Part shown: positions 10,301-21,062 of the stretch, piece after piece
How positions within the stretch are numbered: position 1 is the stretch's first letter
Layout: every line of letters begins with the position of its first letter
Notes under the pieces: model-generated
The model's database searches: none
What the model saw: only the letters and a program-made list of their open reading frames with translations
Told to the model about the DNA's origin: nothing
Position numbers and translations under genes: made by a program
Source: Perkinsus olseni
Lineage: Eukaryota > Perkinsozoa > Perkinsida > Perkinsidae
Direction: 5' to 3'
DNA: 64,000 nucleotides
Assembly (NCBI GenBank): GCA_013115135.1
Contig: JABANP010000236.1
Span: 1 to 64,000, forward strand

Positions 10301-11907
10301 GACGAAGGCGGCGTTTGGGAAGCTCCAGACTGTCCCGTCTTCTCCAAGGACATAGTCGCTGAACCATCGACTAGTTGCCGTCTGGGTCGGTAGGAGCGTA
10401 TCCGAAGTTCTTCACCAAAACCCGAAGAATCCAATACATGATTAATATCTCGATAACCAATGACGCAGTAAGGTTTACGGTGTCGACTCCTGCCACAATA
10501 TATAACATCAGCTCTCGTAAGGTCACGGACTCGAGCAGGATCTCCAGATGAAGCGCCGGACCCAAAATACAGTGTCTTGGAGTTCGCTTCAACATCGCTC
10601 AACGACGTAACTTCTTGTATGTTGAAGAGCCGCTGACGGTCTCCGGACCCGGTAGGAGCACGTGACAGACCTGTCTTACCCACGCTGCCTGATAAATTCT
10701 GCACATCGAGAGACTTGTAGTCTTCCGCCGACCGACAGACGGAACGGATCACATCGCAAACACTTACAGAGTCATCGCTGACCAAAGGCAATAAAGACTC
10801 CCAATCAGCATAACCCTCGTCGGTAACATCACTGGCCACCACCCCAGAACCACCTTCTATCATAGCATGCGTTGTTCGGACCCGATCCAATACTTGCTTG
10901 ATAATGTCGGAAGGAAGCTTGGATACCACCGTCCTCGTCATAAGTCGAAGCTCGCTATTGTCGCCGGGAAATACCACGTCATAGATATGATGAATACCTT
11001 CGACTTTACTAAGAAAGTTCTCACAGTCGCCAACTCCATCAAAGCCAAGCGTCTTCAAACGGCGCTGGTACTCAGATTTCAGCACGGGTCTACGAGCATA
11101 ACGCCGATAGAGGTAATCAATAAGAGGCTGCCACTTATACAGATAGTCATTGGCCTTATCCGTAGCGGCTTCATTCATACCCTTATCTTGCAAGGTACCC
11201 AAAAAGGCAACCGTAATCGAGCATTCTAACTCCGGATAAGGCGTAAATCTCTCACCATCGGGACCGGTTGAATAGACACCCCCACCAGCTTCCGAGGTCA
11301 TCCGCATAAAGGCAGAGAGATGAGCACGTAGACGATACGGATCTGATAAAGAGGGAAACTTCATCTTACCCATAGCCTCAGCGGAGAGCCTTTTCTTGGG
11401 GATCTCGATGTCCTTATAAGGTAATGGTGATACAGTAGCAGGACCACCCAGGGCCAAACGACGAGGATCCACCTTAATAGATCGGTAAGACAGATCATCC
11501 GACTTTTCATCGTCACCCTTGTCAATAGCTAGAATACTTGGGCGATTGGAGAGAAATAACTCGTCGTACCGTTGCTGGACCGTAGCCAAATCAACTTCGA
11601 GTACCTCAATGTGGTCCTCAGACTCCTTCTCCCTTCTTAGTAGTTCTACATAGGCCTCGTCATCGGAGGGGGTATCGACGGCCACGAGGATATTGACGTC
11701 GGACCGAATCTTCACAAGCTGACCTTTCAGACGACCAAGTTGTCGGCGAAGACTCATACGTTGCTTGCGGAGATCATCCTTCACAGCCTGACCTTCGCCA
11801 GGGGCCGTCTGGCCAGCGGGAGCTGGGTTAGTCCCATCGTGGAGCGCCATGTTAGTGGTTTGAGACTCCCCAGCTCCCCTGTCCGTAGACTCAGTATTAC
11901 CAACCAT
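10291..11907 (-). CDS. gag: Gag structural protein of BEL/Pao element
   Basis: Forms the particle that packages the element RNA. The frame runs 538 codons from an ATG at 11907 that lies inside the 5' LTR. A second in-frame ATG (MALHDG) is at 11850, straddling the LTR/primer-site junction. Residues about 45-115 form a charged coiled coil (QLGRLKGQLVKI, EVLEVDLATVQQRYDEL). The middle, from about 180, resembles a capsid-like helical region. I see no CCHC zinc knuckle, which many BEL Gags carry. The stop TGA at 10291-10293 directly follows the slippery AAAAAAC. The true start depends on where LTR transcription begins, which the sequence does not show. Confidence 0.8.
   Translation of the reverse strand: MVGNTESTDRGAGESQTTNMALHDGTNPAPAGQTAPGEGQAVKDDLRKQRMSLRRQLGRLKGQLVKIRSDVNILVAVDTPSDDEAYVELLRREKESEDHIEVLEVDLATVQQRYDELFLSNRPSILAIDKGDDEKSDDLSYRSIKVDPRRLALGGPATVSPLPYKDIEIPKKRLSAEAMGKMKFPSLSDPYRLRAHLSAFMRMTSEAGGGVYSTGPDGERFTPYPELECSITVAFLGTLQDKGMNEAATDKANDYLYKWQPLIDYLYRRYARRPVLKSEYQRRLKTLGFDGVGDCENFLSKVEGIHHIYDVVFPGDNSELRLMTRTVVSKLPSDIIKQVLDRVRTTHAMIEGGSGVVASDVTDEGYADWESLLPLVSDDSVSVCDVIRSVCRSAEDYKSLDVQNLSGSVGKTGLSRAPTGSGDRQRLFNIQEVTSLSDVEANSKTLYFGSGASSGDPARVRDLTRADVIYCGRSRHRKPYCVIGYRDINHVLDSSGFGEELRIRSYRPRRQLVDGSATMSLEKTGQSGASQTPPSSKN
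11832..11849 (-). promoter_or_regulatory. tRNA primer-binding site
   Basis: Directly after the LTR end the element strand reads TGGCGCTCCACGATGGGA, which would pair with a tRNA 3' end ...GGAGCGCCA. The TGG start and the zero spacing to the LTR fit a PBS. I could not match it to a tRNA in this window. Confidence 0.65.
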
Positions 11908-12040
11908 AAGACAGTTAAAATGGTAAAGGAAAATATAATCTACACTCTCGCCTCCCGTCCCAAGGCCATAGCTAGCTAAGCGCGGATCCTACGCGCTACG
12001 CTTTTGTGTGCCGCTGTCCCAGGGACTCTGTCTCTCTACA
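11850..12040 (-). repeat. 5' LTR of BEL/Pao element
   Basis: 191 bp, partner of 5700-5890. It contains the upstream in-frame gag ATG at 11907, 57 nt before its inner edge, so gag may start within the R/U5 part of the transcript. Confidence 0.9.
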
Positions 12041-13020
12041 CATTCGTCGAAAAACGATGCCGGATGGTTGGCAGCGGTTATCAGCTTTGGGTGAGAAGGG
12101 AAAGAGTTTTCTATGTATTTTTGATTAGCGCACTTGCTATCACCCTGATCCCAGGGTGTATTCTCTTAATCAGCGGATGAGGCAGATCGGAGGGTCGGTC
12201 CTTCATTTCGTCGGTAGTACCGGCTCGGTACCAAGGTCAAGAAACCTTGCGCTGGGGTGAATTGGAACGTGAAAGATCAGGACTCTGCGTGCGATAAAGT
12301 CTGTCGACTTCCCAATATTCTGCATATATGTTACACCATTCGGTAATAGAGAATCAACCGAAACCACCTACGAGGACCATAAGTTATGGTCTATAACGGC
12401 AGTCCTCACAACGGAAACTACAACGGATATGATGACCGTGATGTAATGTGATTCGCCCATACCTCGATTCACTTATTCCCTCGTGTTGAGTCCTCAGCGC
12501 TTGGCTATTCGGGCTAGAGATATGGCAAAACTGCTATCGCGTTCACACAATCTGAAACACACCGCTGTTGTGTGTGTTTCGCTAGTCTTGGACGGTAATG
12601 ACGAGCTCAACTTTCCTGGGTAGAAAAATGTTCTCTTGTCGGAAAATACCGGAAACTTGAGCTTCCATAATCTGCTTGAAACTGATACTCGGCTATTGAG
12701 TCGAGGTAGGTACAGCGCGAGGAGATGAAAGTAGAGATGTGCGTGGATGGGAAATGCTGCATAAAGAGAATGTGGCTTCGAATCTGCCACCAGTCGCTGG
12801 AGATGCCGAATCTACCATGGGCCGCGTTAATTGTCTTCGTAAGGATAAAGGCTCGTCGAGGAATAGATGAGGGACTAGATTGTACTGTTGCATTGCAGGG
12901 TGCCAATGCTCAATGTAGATAATCACTTTCACTTTGAGCTAGACTGCAGTCCTGTGTTTACGACGGAAGAAGTTTTGCAGCCGATTTTGTAGCTGCATAT
13001 CGTCGGATCTTTCCTTCGGC

Positions 13021-13042
13021 CCTGGCTGAGCCAGGCTGGCTC
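13021..13042. repeat. Palindromic footprint, word CCTGGCTC
   Basis: Two one-base-centred palindromes (centres 13028 and 13035, 7-bp arms each) in the order x1-x7, reverse complement of x1-x8, x2-x8. Candidate hAT excision footprint. Confidence 0.75.
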
Positions 13043-14247
13043 CGACTCTGCGATATTCCTGCTACTTCCGTATAACGTTAAGATTCTGGCGTTGTTCGCT
13101 TACAAGGCGCCTGCCTGTTCCCGAAGTCGGAACATCGAAGCCGAGGAGGTGGACTTTGAAGGACCACTGACTGCAGCCGGTGCCGCACCAGAAGGGTTCC
13201 GAGGAGACAGCGTTGAAGTGCGCGTTGGCCAATTCAGCCACTACTCCCAGTGTTGCTTCTCAGCGAGGAGATATACGAGAATATCCAACATCAGTCAGTT
13301 GTACAAAAGCAGCAATGGGCGCCAAATTCCCGGGATACGCCCTACTCGCTGGGGTTCCAGTATGACAGCGTTTGAACAATTGGGACTATCTTGGGCTGCG
13401 ATTCTGGCTGTCGTCGAGCACGTGGAGCACAGACTCGCGGGTACGTGAGCTGAACGTATTATTTCAAATCTTTGATCATTGGTTTGTCAAGCATCGGAGC
13501 TCCTCGCTCGTCTGAAACCTTCTGATGCCCGAGGCTTCTCAACGCGAAGTCAATGAGCAGGTTGCGGCCATTCAGCGCATCGTGTCGCTGAGAGGAGTTA
13601 GTACATATGGAACATTCCAGCTCATCCAGCTACATGTACCCACCATCCCTGCTACGACAAGCCGTGCTTGGCAATAGGTTGGAGTCGACGGTATTGACAC
13701 CCTCACTGTCTGTGAGGATTGCGCTGGTGATTTTTCCGACACTCTTCAACCCGAGTAGCGGGTACCAAGCGCATCACCATGGCGTCGCATGCGCGACCAT
13801 GTCGTTGTTACCGAGCAGATAATTATGCCGCGGTGCCTCTGCCTCAACCCACTCCTTCGTTTGCGTTCAGTCCTCGGCTTTGACTTAGTCCTAGTGAAGA
13901 TAGGGCGCAGTGATCTCCGAGAACAGTTCTCACGTCTCGACCACTGCTGTTTGTGGTCTACTGGCTTCTGATGGCAATCACGAGCTAGAAATTACTGGAA
14001 TAACAAAAAATCAAGATTTCCGAGTCCACAACTGATTTCTATCCGAAAAATGTCGGAAATCTGAGCCTTAAGAATCTTTTCGAAAGTGACACTTGTGATT
14101 GATCGAAAATAGGTACAGCGCGAGGACGCCAGATATTCGAGATATGTATGGACAGGCAGAACATCTGCCGTAGATGCTACCTGAGAAGAACGTGGCTTCG
14201 AACTTGCCACCATCTGGTGGAGATTCTGGCTCCACGGAAGGGCGCGT

Positions 14248-14281
14248 CCATCATATGATATGATGGATATGATTCATATCC
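14248..14281. repeat. Palindromic footprint with longer middle, word ATCATATC
   Basis: Centres at 14257 (9-bp arms) and 14273 (8-bp arms). ATCATAT precedes the first centre and TCATATC follows the second; both centre bases are the complements predicted from the 8-bp word. The middle is 9 nt longer than the standard form. Confidence 0.7.
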
Positions 14282-14477
14282 GACGGGATGGGAGCTTATC
14301 GAGGAGTAGAGAGCGGGCTTGATAATCGTGTATCACTGCAGAGTGCAACTGTTCTGCTCCATGATGTCCATTTCCCAGGTCCGAAGCGATTTTGACCACA
14401 TGCATATCCGTGCTCTTACGAAAAGGAACTTCTTTGATCGGCTCGGGCCTTCAGTCGAGTCGACTGAGGGGAAGACC

Positions 14478-14500
14478 GACTGAGACTCAGTCACTGAGTC
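14478..14500. repeat. Palindromic footprint, word GACTGAGT
   Basis: Centres 14485 and 14492, arms 7 and 8 bp, standard x1-x7 / inverted x1-x8 / x2-x8 order. A separate 8-bp one-base-centred hairpin sits just upstream at 14451-14467. Confidence 0.75.
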
Positions 14501-14546
14501 GACGATCTCTGGAAGAACGGAGAGGGAGGCCGTTTACCGGAACTTC

Positions 14547-15628
14547 ATGTCTTCTTTGACGCCAGGAACAATTGAGAGACTCATAACCAGTTCAGTCTCG
14601 GTGATACGTTGTGTGTTTCCTCTGGGGAGCGGAGAGTCCTTGGGGGGAAGAACGACTGGTGCTGGGATCGAACTTGAGTCCTCCGAAAGTTCATCTTCCG
14701 AAAACCCATCCATGATAGTTTCTCCGTCCTACACTACCACTAAGTACTCAGCTGCAGCCCTACTACACCTTCGCCGAGCGTTTTCGGTGACGTTGAAGGA
14801 GCAGGCAAAGCTGCTGGAGGCCACCAAGTGGGACAAGCTACCCGAGGGTGACTGGTTGCGGCAGGATCCGAAGGGCATGAAGAAGACCCTCGATTGCCGG
14901 AGTATAGCGGCCTTACAGGTAGGTCAAGTGGTTCAGCAACAGCAAATGTGGCTGGGTCAAAGGTATTCGCCTGGTGGTTGGACGATATGCTTCTGTGTTA
15001 CTCATTGTTCGCCAGCTGTCTGACGCCCTCCAATTTTCTCGGCGCTGTGTGTGTTATAGTCCAACGCCAGTAGCACCTAGGCTTAGCTAGACTTTCACCG
15101 AAGTGATACTGACTGGGCCGGTGCATGGCGACGGAGGCAAGACCCAGTGCCCAACTTCCTAATTCCTGTCTCATTTCGGTCGCAAGACAGCAGCATTGCC
15201 TTTGTCTGCAGAACCTATCGGAGCTGTTCTGGGATGATAGTGTGACGGGCCCTACAGCAAGGAAGGAGTTACTCAAGCGAGTGAAGGCTTGGGAGTCTGC
15301 CATCGACAAGAGAGCGAGTCAACCTGCGGCTGCCTGGAGAATGTTAGTCGCGGCGCGGAAGGCGGTAGGTGGGGAAGGGGGGCTGCTCTGCAGAACCGAC
15401 CCATTGGGTGGATCGGATGTGAACTTTGCGGCTCTCGTTTCGACTTTCGGACCCTCGAGACGAATCGCTCGCATCTCTTCTTGTCAGTATTACGTCGCGA
15501 CGAGCAACCTCGAGGCGGCCAACGCGGTGACTAGGGCCTTGGCGGAGTGTCGAGGAAGGGCGGACATCAGCGATGTGAGATACCGTATACGTCGTGTCTC
15601 GCAGCCGTCTCCGTCGTTATCTCGTTGA
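14547..15628 (+). CDS. Unknown protein, at least two exons
   Basis: I do not recognise the family. Exon 1 (to 14918) encodes a Ser-rich stretch and then a helical, charged segment (SAAALLHLRRAFSVTLKEQA, WDKLPEGDWLRQDPKGMKK). The donor GTAGGT at 14919 and an acceptor before 15212 are in the same phase. Exon 2 (15212-15628) continues NLSELFWDDSVTGPTARKEL and a long helical tail to a stop at 15626-15628. The 290-nt intron is long for this window. The true start may lie further upstream, so 14547 is only the start of the open segment. Function cannot be inferred. Confidence 0.5.
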
Positions 15629-16356
15629 CGGAGTAAATTGTCTTCCCGAACTGAGTGCTTCCTCCACACGATTCGTATGCACACGCGGCACCAGTCAAGT
15701 GGTTGTGTCATAAATTTTAGCTCTATTGGGAGTAGGGGCATCCGCTGCTGTGGCTCGGTACTCAGCGCGCGGAGGGAACTAACCGTAAAGGAGGTCTTTC
15801 GGTTTCAGTTCTAGGCTTCTGACAGTACACTGTGCCTGCCCGCGTGTTGTTGTGTGCTTGAGAGCTCGGTCGATGCAGATGCTCCAATCGTCATCACCGG
15901 AGAAGTCTTGCGATGCCTCCGCGAGGACCTTCGAAGATACTATGGATGACCTCAGCTCCGTACCCATGCAGAGACGAACGTGAGCCTCGGGGCCTCGGGT
16001 AGTTTCGCCTCGTCGATCGTAGCTGATGCCGCCGACAAGCGTGCCATGCTATCTGGAACATGGTCTTATTAACATCAAGTCTTCTCGAGTGTCGAGACCG
16101 AGAACTTTTTTATCCGAGCAACATTGTTTTCGTCTCCATCAGTATTCCTCAGCATATCTTTGTCGTTATTTCCTCTAATAGTTTCTGGTGGTAACTTGTC
16201 CGGCAGGTTTTGTATTTTCACCTGAACCATATTGAGCTAGTCTCGTCAATAGAAATTACTCCATTTCAGTCTCTGTAATGCTTCGCGAGGCTCCTATTAT
16301 GTGTCGTCTGTACGGTACAGACTGTACCATAAGAGGATATCCTTACTGTTTTTCAG
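15629..16356. other. No clear gene; one palindromic footprint
   Basis: I see no convincing exon between the end of the unknown gene and the first RRM-gene exon. The footprint at 16306-16328 is the only structured element noticed. Confidence 0.4.
16306..16328. repeat. Palindromic footprint, word TCTGTACC
   Basis: Centres 16314 (8-bp arms) and 16321 (7-bp arms), spaced 7. Lies just upstream of the 3' splice site preceding the first recognised exon of the RRM gene (acceptor at 16355-16356). Confidence 0.75.
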
Positions 16357-19036
16357 GTTCAGCGAGCAGCCTATCGTTGTTCTGAGCGCAGGAGAGATCG
16401 CTTCGGCCGATGAGGTCATCCACGATGACCAGATAGCGTTCAGAGCGCCGCAGGCCACCGCAGCACGGGACAAACGGATCCCTGATGTAAGGCGAGGATT
16501 ATGATCTGTTTATGCGATTAAGCTGATACATCCGACTGTCTTTGATTGATCGTACCGTATCTTTTGTACGTGTACGTGTAATGCTGGGGTCGAGCAGGAA
16601 TCGTGGAGGTCGGCATGTCAGCTGGATGAGTTAGGAAATTTGTGGTATTCGCAGGATGCTCCTATACATAAATGTTGTGATCAAGAGAATCTCCCGAGTA
16701 AGATCGAAAATACTACTTGATTGGTAACCCTAACACCAGTGCACTAGTGGGTGTAGTAGTAGAACAGAACATAAGTAGATTGGGCTCATAGTGAACGAGA
16801 TAGAGCGGATAGACAAGTAGAGTAGCTGACATGACGGAAGTTGATAACGGGACACTAATATGATGGAGCCAGTTATCATACGGTGTGCTAGTGTGCTATG
16901 TAGACTGCGCACCAGCGTACTTCATAATCATTCGTCTCACGAAATTCTCTCTGAGTCGATTCGTATCCAATTTAACAGCAAAGTGTGCGATGAAGGCCCT
17001 GTCGTGTCAGGTTCGTGCGGAAATACTGAGCGGTTCGCTGGTCGGCTCTGATCCTGATAACATCCTCGATCGGCAGCATCGTATGGTGTTCGCAACGAAT
17101 CTTCCCTTTGGAGTCACTCGAGAAGACATCGCCCATGCGCTCGGGAATGTGAGCATGGGGGTGCTTGCCGACTGCTGTGCTGAAGTAGCTTTTTGTGTAT
17201 GAATTGCAAGAGTGCCAGCTATCATCGGATATTAATTGGTTGTATAGGTCATCGTATCTTGCGTAGTGTGAGCTAATAATGCCTCGTGACATTGCAGTTT
17301 CAACCACGATGTAAAAAACATAAAATATCACATCGCGGTTTTCGGGTTTTTTATCTCGGTAAAATTGGACTACGCTGTGCGGGTGAAACTTCATCTATAT
17401 TACAGATAAATAGATATCTCACCCCACAATAAGTATAAATCTATGAGAATGGTTATGCTTATAAAATTCGCTATACGGAAGCGATTACGCTCGAACGAGG
17501 TGCTGCAGTGGTTAGTCAATGCCTGCTCACTGATGTCAGATTGGTCGCATAGTTGACGTTGAGATATTCAACAGTCGAGCGTCGAGTGCTGATGCCATCT
17601 CGAACAGCTCGCAGAACTTTGTGGCCCATGAGTCGCGGATAACTGCCCTCATCGAGTTCGAGACGGAGAAGGTGATAACGACACACAGGGGACTTCGAGA
17701 TGGAAGGAATCCACCTTCTTTTTCTTGCGACATTTGCCGCGGCGCTAGGGCCGCCACGCACCCTCCTCGGTACAAGACCGCCAGGAAATCTATATCTAAT
17801 GAAGATCTTAATAATAATCACTATGATCTTTTTTCAGGCGGCGATGATGTGCCGGTCGAACGTGGCTCGTCTATTCGGTATAGTATGCACGAGCGCCGAT
17901 GATGTCTCCAACAGGGTCATGCGCCTCGAGCCCGCTACCTTCAAGCGGACTCTTATGGTCACGCGAGTGGCTTGGCAGTAAGTGGGCGGGTCCTAGCCGG
18001 TTGTGGTTGCCCCGATGACAGTATTGAATGCCGGGTCCCGAGTTCGGAGAAAGAGCGCGAACGATGAGTGTAGCGTAATCTGTCGGCTGCGACTAGTTTG
18101 AACATGGCTCGGCTCCGTTGCGTGAAGAGTTTGTTTTTTATGGCAGATATATGCTGTCTGAAGTGTTGGAGAGCATTGGTTCGATCATAACCGCGGACAC
18201 CGATGCCCGGCTGGAGATGAGGGTCCGCAATGCTCCGATATTCGAGGTAGGCCTGAGATCGCTCCGTCGTCTACGGGAGGCATTTTGTCGTCGTTTTTTA
18301 GATTCCGAATACCGACCTGTCCGAGCCTTCAATACCTCTGAAAGAGTTGCGCGTTACCTGCGAGTCGGCAGCCACTACGAACATCAGACAAGATCCGCAA
18401 GTGTCTATTGACGAAGTTCTGAGGCTCGAGGTTGGTCATTGCAGCAGCGGCGGAATAGTGTGATGTTCATCACTGCTCAGGGACTGCGGGATGCGGAGGC
18501 GCGGGGAAGTGCGGAGGATGACGGGAGGGAGACTACCGTCGACCTGTTGGCTGACACCAGATGGTTCGTACAAGAGCAGCTCAATGATGGTATCTTCTGC
18601 CTGAGGTAGGTGATGACTCTTGTTTCTCATAAACGCTCTGGACTCAGGATCTTCCTTTTACGGTCGTTCTGATTGAATTCGAGACGGCTCACCTGATTCC
18701 ATTATTTCTCGCTACTCCGTGTTTGTGTGCAGATTTCTCATCTTGCTCGCAGGTTCCCGACCTTTGCCGATACATACACAGCCATGAAGAAATTAACCTC
18801 ACCGGGCGTAGTGCTCCTCGGAGATAAAGTGCCTCAAGTCGAATTCTCGGCGAAGTCACTGAGGTAGGCTTTAGGCTATCGCTTTTCGGCTCTGCACTAC
18901 TTTCAGTTTCGTTTCATCGCACGTGGAAGGCGTGGAGGTGGGAGACGAAATGTCGGGTGGAATTTATATTGATTTCTTATTACCAGAAAGAAGCGGTGAG
19001 TATGCGGGCCCGCGATTGCATCGGGCGGCCTTGTAG
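16357..19036 (+). CDS. RRM-containing protein, multi-exon
   Basis: Probably binds RNA. One exon (about 16985-17145) contains a typical RNP2 start of an RRM: RMVFATNLPFGVTREDIAHA. A following exon (about 17575-17690) reads ITALIEFETEKVITTHR, fitting the RNP1/beta-3 side. Further exons read SNVARLFGIVCTSADDVSNR (about 17840-17975), YMLSEVLESIGSIITADTDA (about 18145-18247), then DDGRETTVDLLADTRWFVQE (about 18515-18607), YTAMKKLTSPGVVLLGDKV (about 18755-18865) and SSHVEGVEVGDEMSGGIYID (about 18910-19000), ending at TAG 19034-19036. Introns are short with clear donors (for example GTGAGC at 17146 and GTAAGT at 17979). The start is not found; 16357 is the first exon I can support. The part from about 18430 on is duplicated at 22.9-23.6 kb. 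The role of the C-terminal region is unknown. Confidence 0.55.
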
Positions 19037-19343
19037 GAGCTCTAACTTCATTACCCTTGTAAGATTGGTAAGCCCTCGTCAGCGTCATTTCTCTCAGCCA
19101 AGTATTTGGATGCACGAGACACGCCCCTGTCGATAGATGGCATTCCAAGCAGAGAGATGTACGCATGAGAGAGTTTCTGGTTTTGTTTCTATCGAACTAC
19201 TTTTTGAGTTTCTGAAGATCTAACCGATTTGGTCGCTCCTGGGTAAGTGATGCCTTAAGGTTCCGACTCAGAACTTCGGAGCTGCTTGGAGGGTCCTCGT
19301 TTGTTTCGAACCTTCGTCTGGCAGCGAATAATTCCTTACTCTG

Positions 19344-19365
19344 ATCACGGCCCGTGATTCACGGG
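19344..19365. repeat. Palindromic footprint, word ATCACGGG
   Basis: Centres 19351 and 19358, 7-bp arms each, standard order and spacing of 7. Confidence 0.75.
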
Positions 19366-19540
19366 TGAGAAGGGGGAGGACCGGATACACGAAGTAGAGA
19401 GAGGCACCAAATTAAGTTGATAATCTGCCCAGTTTCTTGGTTTGAACTGCGCTGGCCGATAGAGCATCCTTTTGCTCCCGCGGAGTGTTTATGTGCCCGT
19501 TTGATGTGAACCGACAAGAGCTCAGTCAAGGTGACACGGT

Positions 19541-19620
19541 CGTGAGGTAAGGTGCTGGGTGCCCCAAGAGCCGCTCTTGGGGCACCCAGCACCTTACCTC
19601 ACGCGCTCTTGAAGAGCGCG
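19541..19620. repeat. Long-hairpin footprint (31-bp arms), word CAAGAGCG
   Basis: A perfect 31-bp inverted repeat with a one-base centre at 19572 runs straight into a 9-bp one (centre 19611). CAAGAGC precedes the first centre and AAGAGCG follows the second. Both centre bases are the complements predicted from CAAGAGCG, so the two hairpins flank one 8-bp word exactly as in the short footprints, but with centres 39 nt apart. Confidence 0.8.
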
Positions 19621-19730
19621 ACATTCCGGTATCGAGCGCTGCGTGCCCACTTGTGACCATCCATCCCCTTAAGACCCAAGGAAGTCCGCGGTTGTGACTG
19701 CGGTTACCGCCCTACCGTAACGCCCCTACG

Positions 19731-19752
19731 GTCAAGGTCCTTGACTCAAGGA
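19731..19752. repeat. Palindromic footprint, word GTCAAGGA
   Basis: Centres 19738 and 19745, 7-bp arms each, standard order. Confidence 0.75.
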
Positions 19753-19896
19753 TGACGCTAAAGCATGCGAGCCTCCCTAGGCCCGATCACCCTCGGGTGC
19801 GACGATCGGGGGTGCTAGCCCTTTCACAGTGACAGTGTCACTAGTATCGCTGGTATCGATCCGCAGCGCTCCGTGTCCAAGGAGGTGAGTGCTGCC

Positions 19897-20765
19897 ATGC
19901 CGAAGAAGCCGGAAGATTTCACTGTGGCCGATGTTAGAGATGTGATAGCGTGAAAAATTCGCTAAGGGTTTATCGACCTCTACATCTATGGTCCTACTAA
20001 CGGGTTGTGTTCACCATGCAGAGAAAGTTCCATGCGTACAAACGACGTATCTCGGATGGAGATAGTATACAAACAAGGATGGCCATGCTATATCAACGGG
20101 ATCGTTTGAGAATCTCGAAGTGAGATGAAGATGTTGCGGTGCTCATTGCCTGTCCTTCGACTCATTTCAGCGCACCAACCTGACGGAAAGACTAAAGGCC
20201 TCTCAGTTTGAGGAACTGCCGTGGCGGTGTGTAAGAAGCTCTTTCTGGCTCCTCGTATGGATGTTACAGCTGCGGTACTCGAAGAGCAGATCAGAGCGAC
20301 CATAAGGTCTGGAAAGATAACCATATACCTTTCTCTTTTGCGGAGAAGAGAAAGATGGAGTACGAAAGTCACTCTCGTACTCCCTCTTCCTCTTTTCCTG
20401 CTTTCTCTCTGTCACTCTCGGAGAGTGCCGCGGCAGCCAAGCTGGCGCTTGAACTTACCGGGAGCTTCGATGCTTTCCCTCCGTTTCCAGAAGAGTATGC
20501 CACTCAGTCGCCGGCACTGCTACAAGCCTTCTTGGTGAGCTATGATCGAAATTGTGACGATTTGAGGAGGCAGGGAGCAGGGAGCTCTGGTTCACGCCAC
20601 GGGCCATTGCCCACGGCCATCGCCATCGACAACCAACGGAAGGTCGTTGAGCACCAAGGTAGACGTGACCAAGGGAGAGGCAGGTTACCTGCCGCAGGCA
20701 CACAATCACCGACTAATATGGATGAAGTTGGCAATGGAAGGGCTCGCCTGGCGGCATGTACCTGA
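19897..20765 (+). CDS. Small unknown protein, multi-exon
   Basis: No family recognised. The likely start is MPKKPEDFTVADVRD (ATG 19897, donor GTGATA after GAT), then an intron with a CTAAC branch-site-like motif, then RKFHAYKRRISDGDSIQTRM (from about 20023), RTNLTERLKASQFEELPWR (from about 20171), KLFLAPRMDVTAAVLEEQIR (about 20235-20305) and a 3' part with AAAKLALELTGSFDAFPPFP (about 20430). One junction near 20120/20170 is off by one base in the simplest splice, so the model is incomplete. The stop at 20763-20765 follows a low-complexity tail that may be read-through of an intron. Confidence 0.38.
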
Positions 20766-20904
20766 TTTGCCGGAACTACGACGGGCCACTGAGAATCTAG
20801 GACGGGCGAGTAAAGCCGAGCAATACGATCGGGAGAAAACTGCAACAAGTAATTGGATGCAGTGCAATGAGCAATACACCATCGAAATGGCATAATGGGG
20901 AGAA

Positions 20905-20938
20905 TGCGTGTTTAACACGCAGTGACTGCGTCGCAGTC
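20905..20938. repeat. Palindromic footprint, word ACGCAGTC, plus adjoining hairpin
   Basis: Centres 20924 and 20931 (7-bp arms each) give the standard form at 20917-20938. A further 8-bp one-base-centred hairpin (centre 20913) overlaps its left edge, suggesting repeated events at one spot. Confidence 0.7.
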
Positions 20939-21040
20939 CTCCCAGGTTTGAATCTTGGCGGGAGTACCTCGGTGCGACAAGCCGGGCCGGGCCTGCAGCC
21001 CAATCACCCCCGCCGCAAGGCAGGTGGCCTGGGCAACACT

Positions 21041-21062
21041 GTCTCACCGTGAGACTCTCACG
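21041..21062. repeat. Palindromic footprint, word GTCTCACG
   Basis: Centres 21048 and 21055, 7-bp arms each, standard order. Confidence 0.75.

Larger units (their letters stand above)
5700..12040 (-). mobile_element. Complete BEL/Pao LTR retrotransposon
   Basis: A full-length element in minus orientation. It has 191-bp LTRs (5700-5890 and 11850-12040) that differ at one position by my comparison, a primer-binding site next to the right LTR, intact gag and pol, and a G-rich polypurine tract before the left LTR. The integrase carries the LNSRPL...DP...LTP...L pattern typical of BEL/Pao, and the RT catalytic box is FVDD. Flanks show a possible 4-bp duplication (ACAT at 5696-5699 and around 12039-12042), but its register against the LTR end is ambiguous. 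Near-identical LTRs and open reading frames imply recent insertion and possible activity. Confidence 0.88.
12041..14546. other. Diverged tandem duplication and scattered possible exons
   Basis: Two related blocks, about 12640-12930 and 14025-14350, share an order of short matches (GGTACAGCGCGAGGA; CGTGGCTTCGAA.TTGCCACCA; later GAGTAGA/GAATAGA and CACTGCAGAGTGC/GCATTGCAGGGTGC). They look like old copies of one segment. A plus-strand open segment at 13092-13448 (TAAGAAPEGFRGDSVEVRV) may be an exon, but I cannot place it in a gene. Palindromic footprints lie at 13021, 14248 and 14478. Confidence 0.4.
19037..19896. other. Hairpin-rich intergenic DNA
   Basis: No coding exon recognised. The sequence to about 19210 still matches the flank of the duplicated copy at 23573-23765. 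It holds footprints at 19344, 19541 and 19731, a degenerate one at 19821-19842 (one mismatch) and several nested short inverted repeats (for example CCCGATC...GATCGGG around 19781-19810). Confidence 0.45.

Noticed and set aside
20885..20965. tRNA-like sequence with A-box- and B-box-like motifs and stem-loops
   Set aside because: No 5' acceptor strand pairs with the apparent 3' strand, and the D and anticodon stems would have to share bases. The stem-loops are better explained as one-base-centred palindromes (centres 20913, 20924, 20931).
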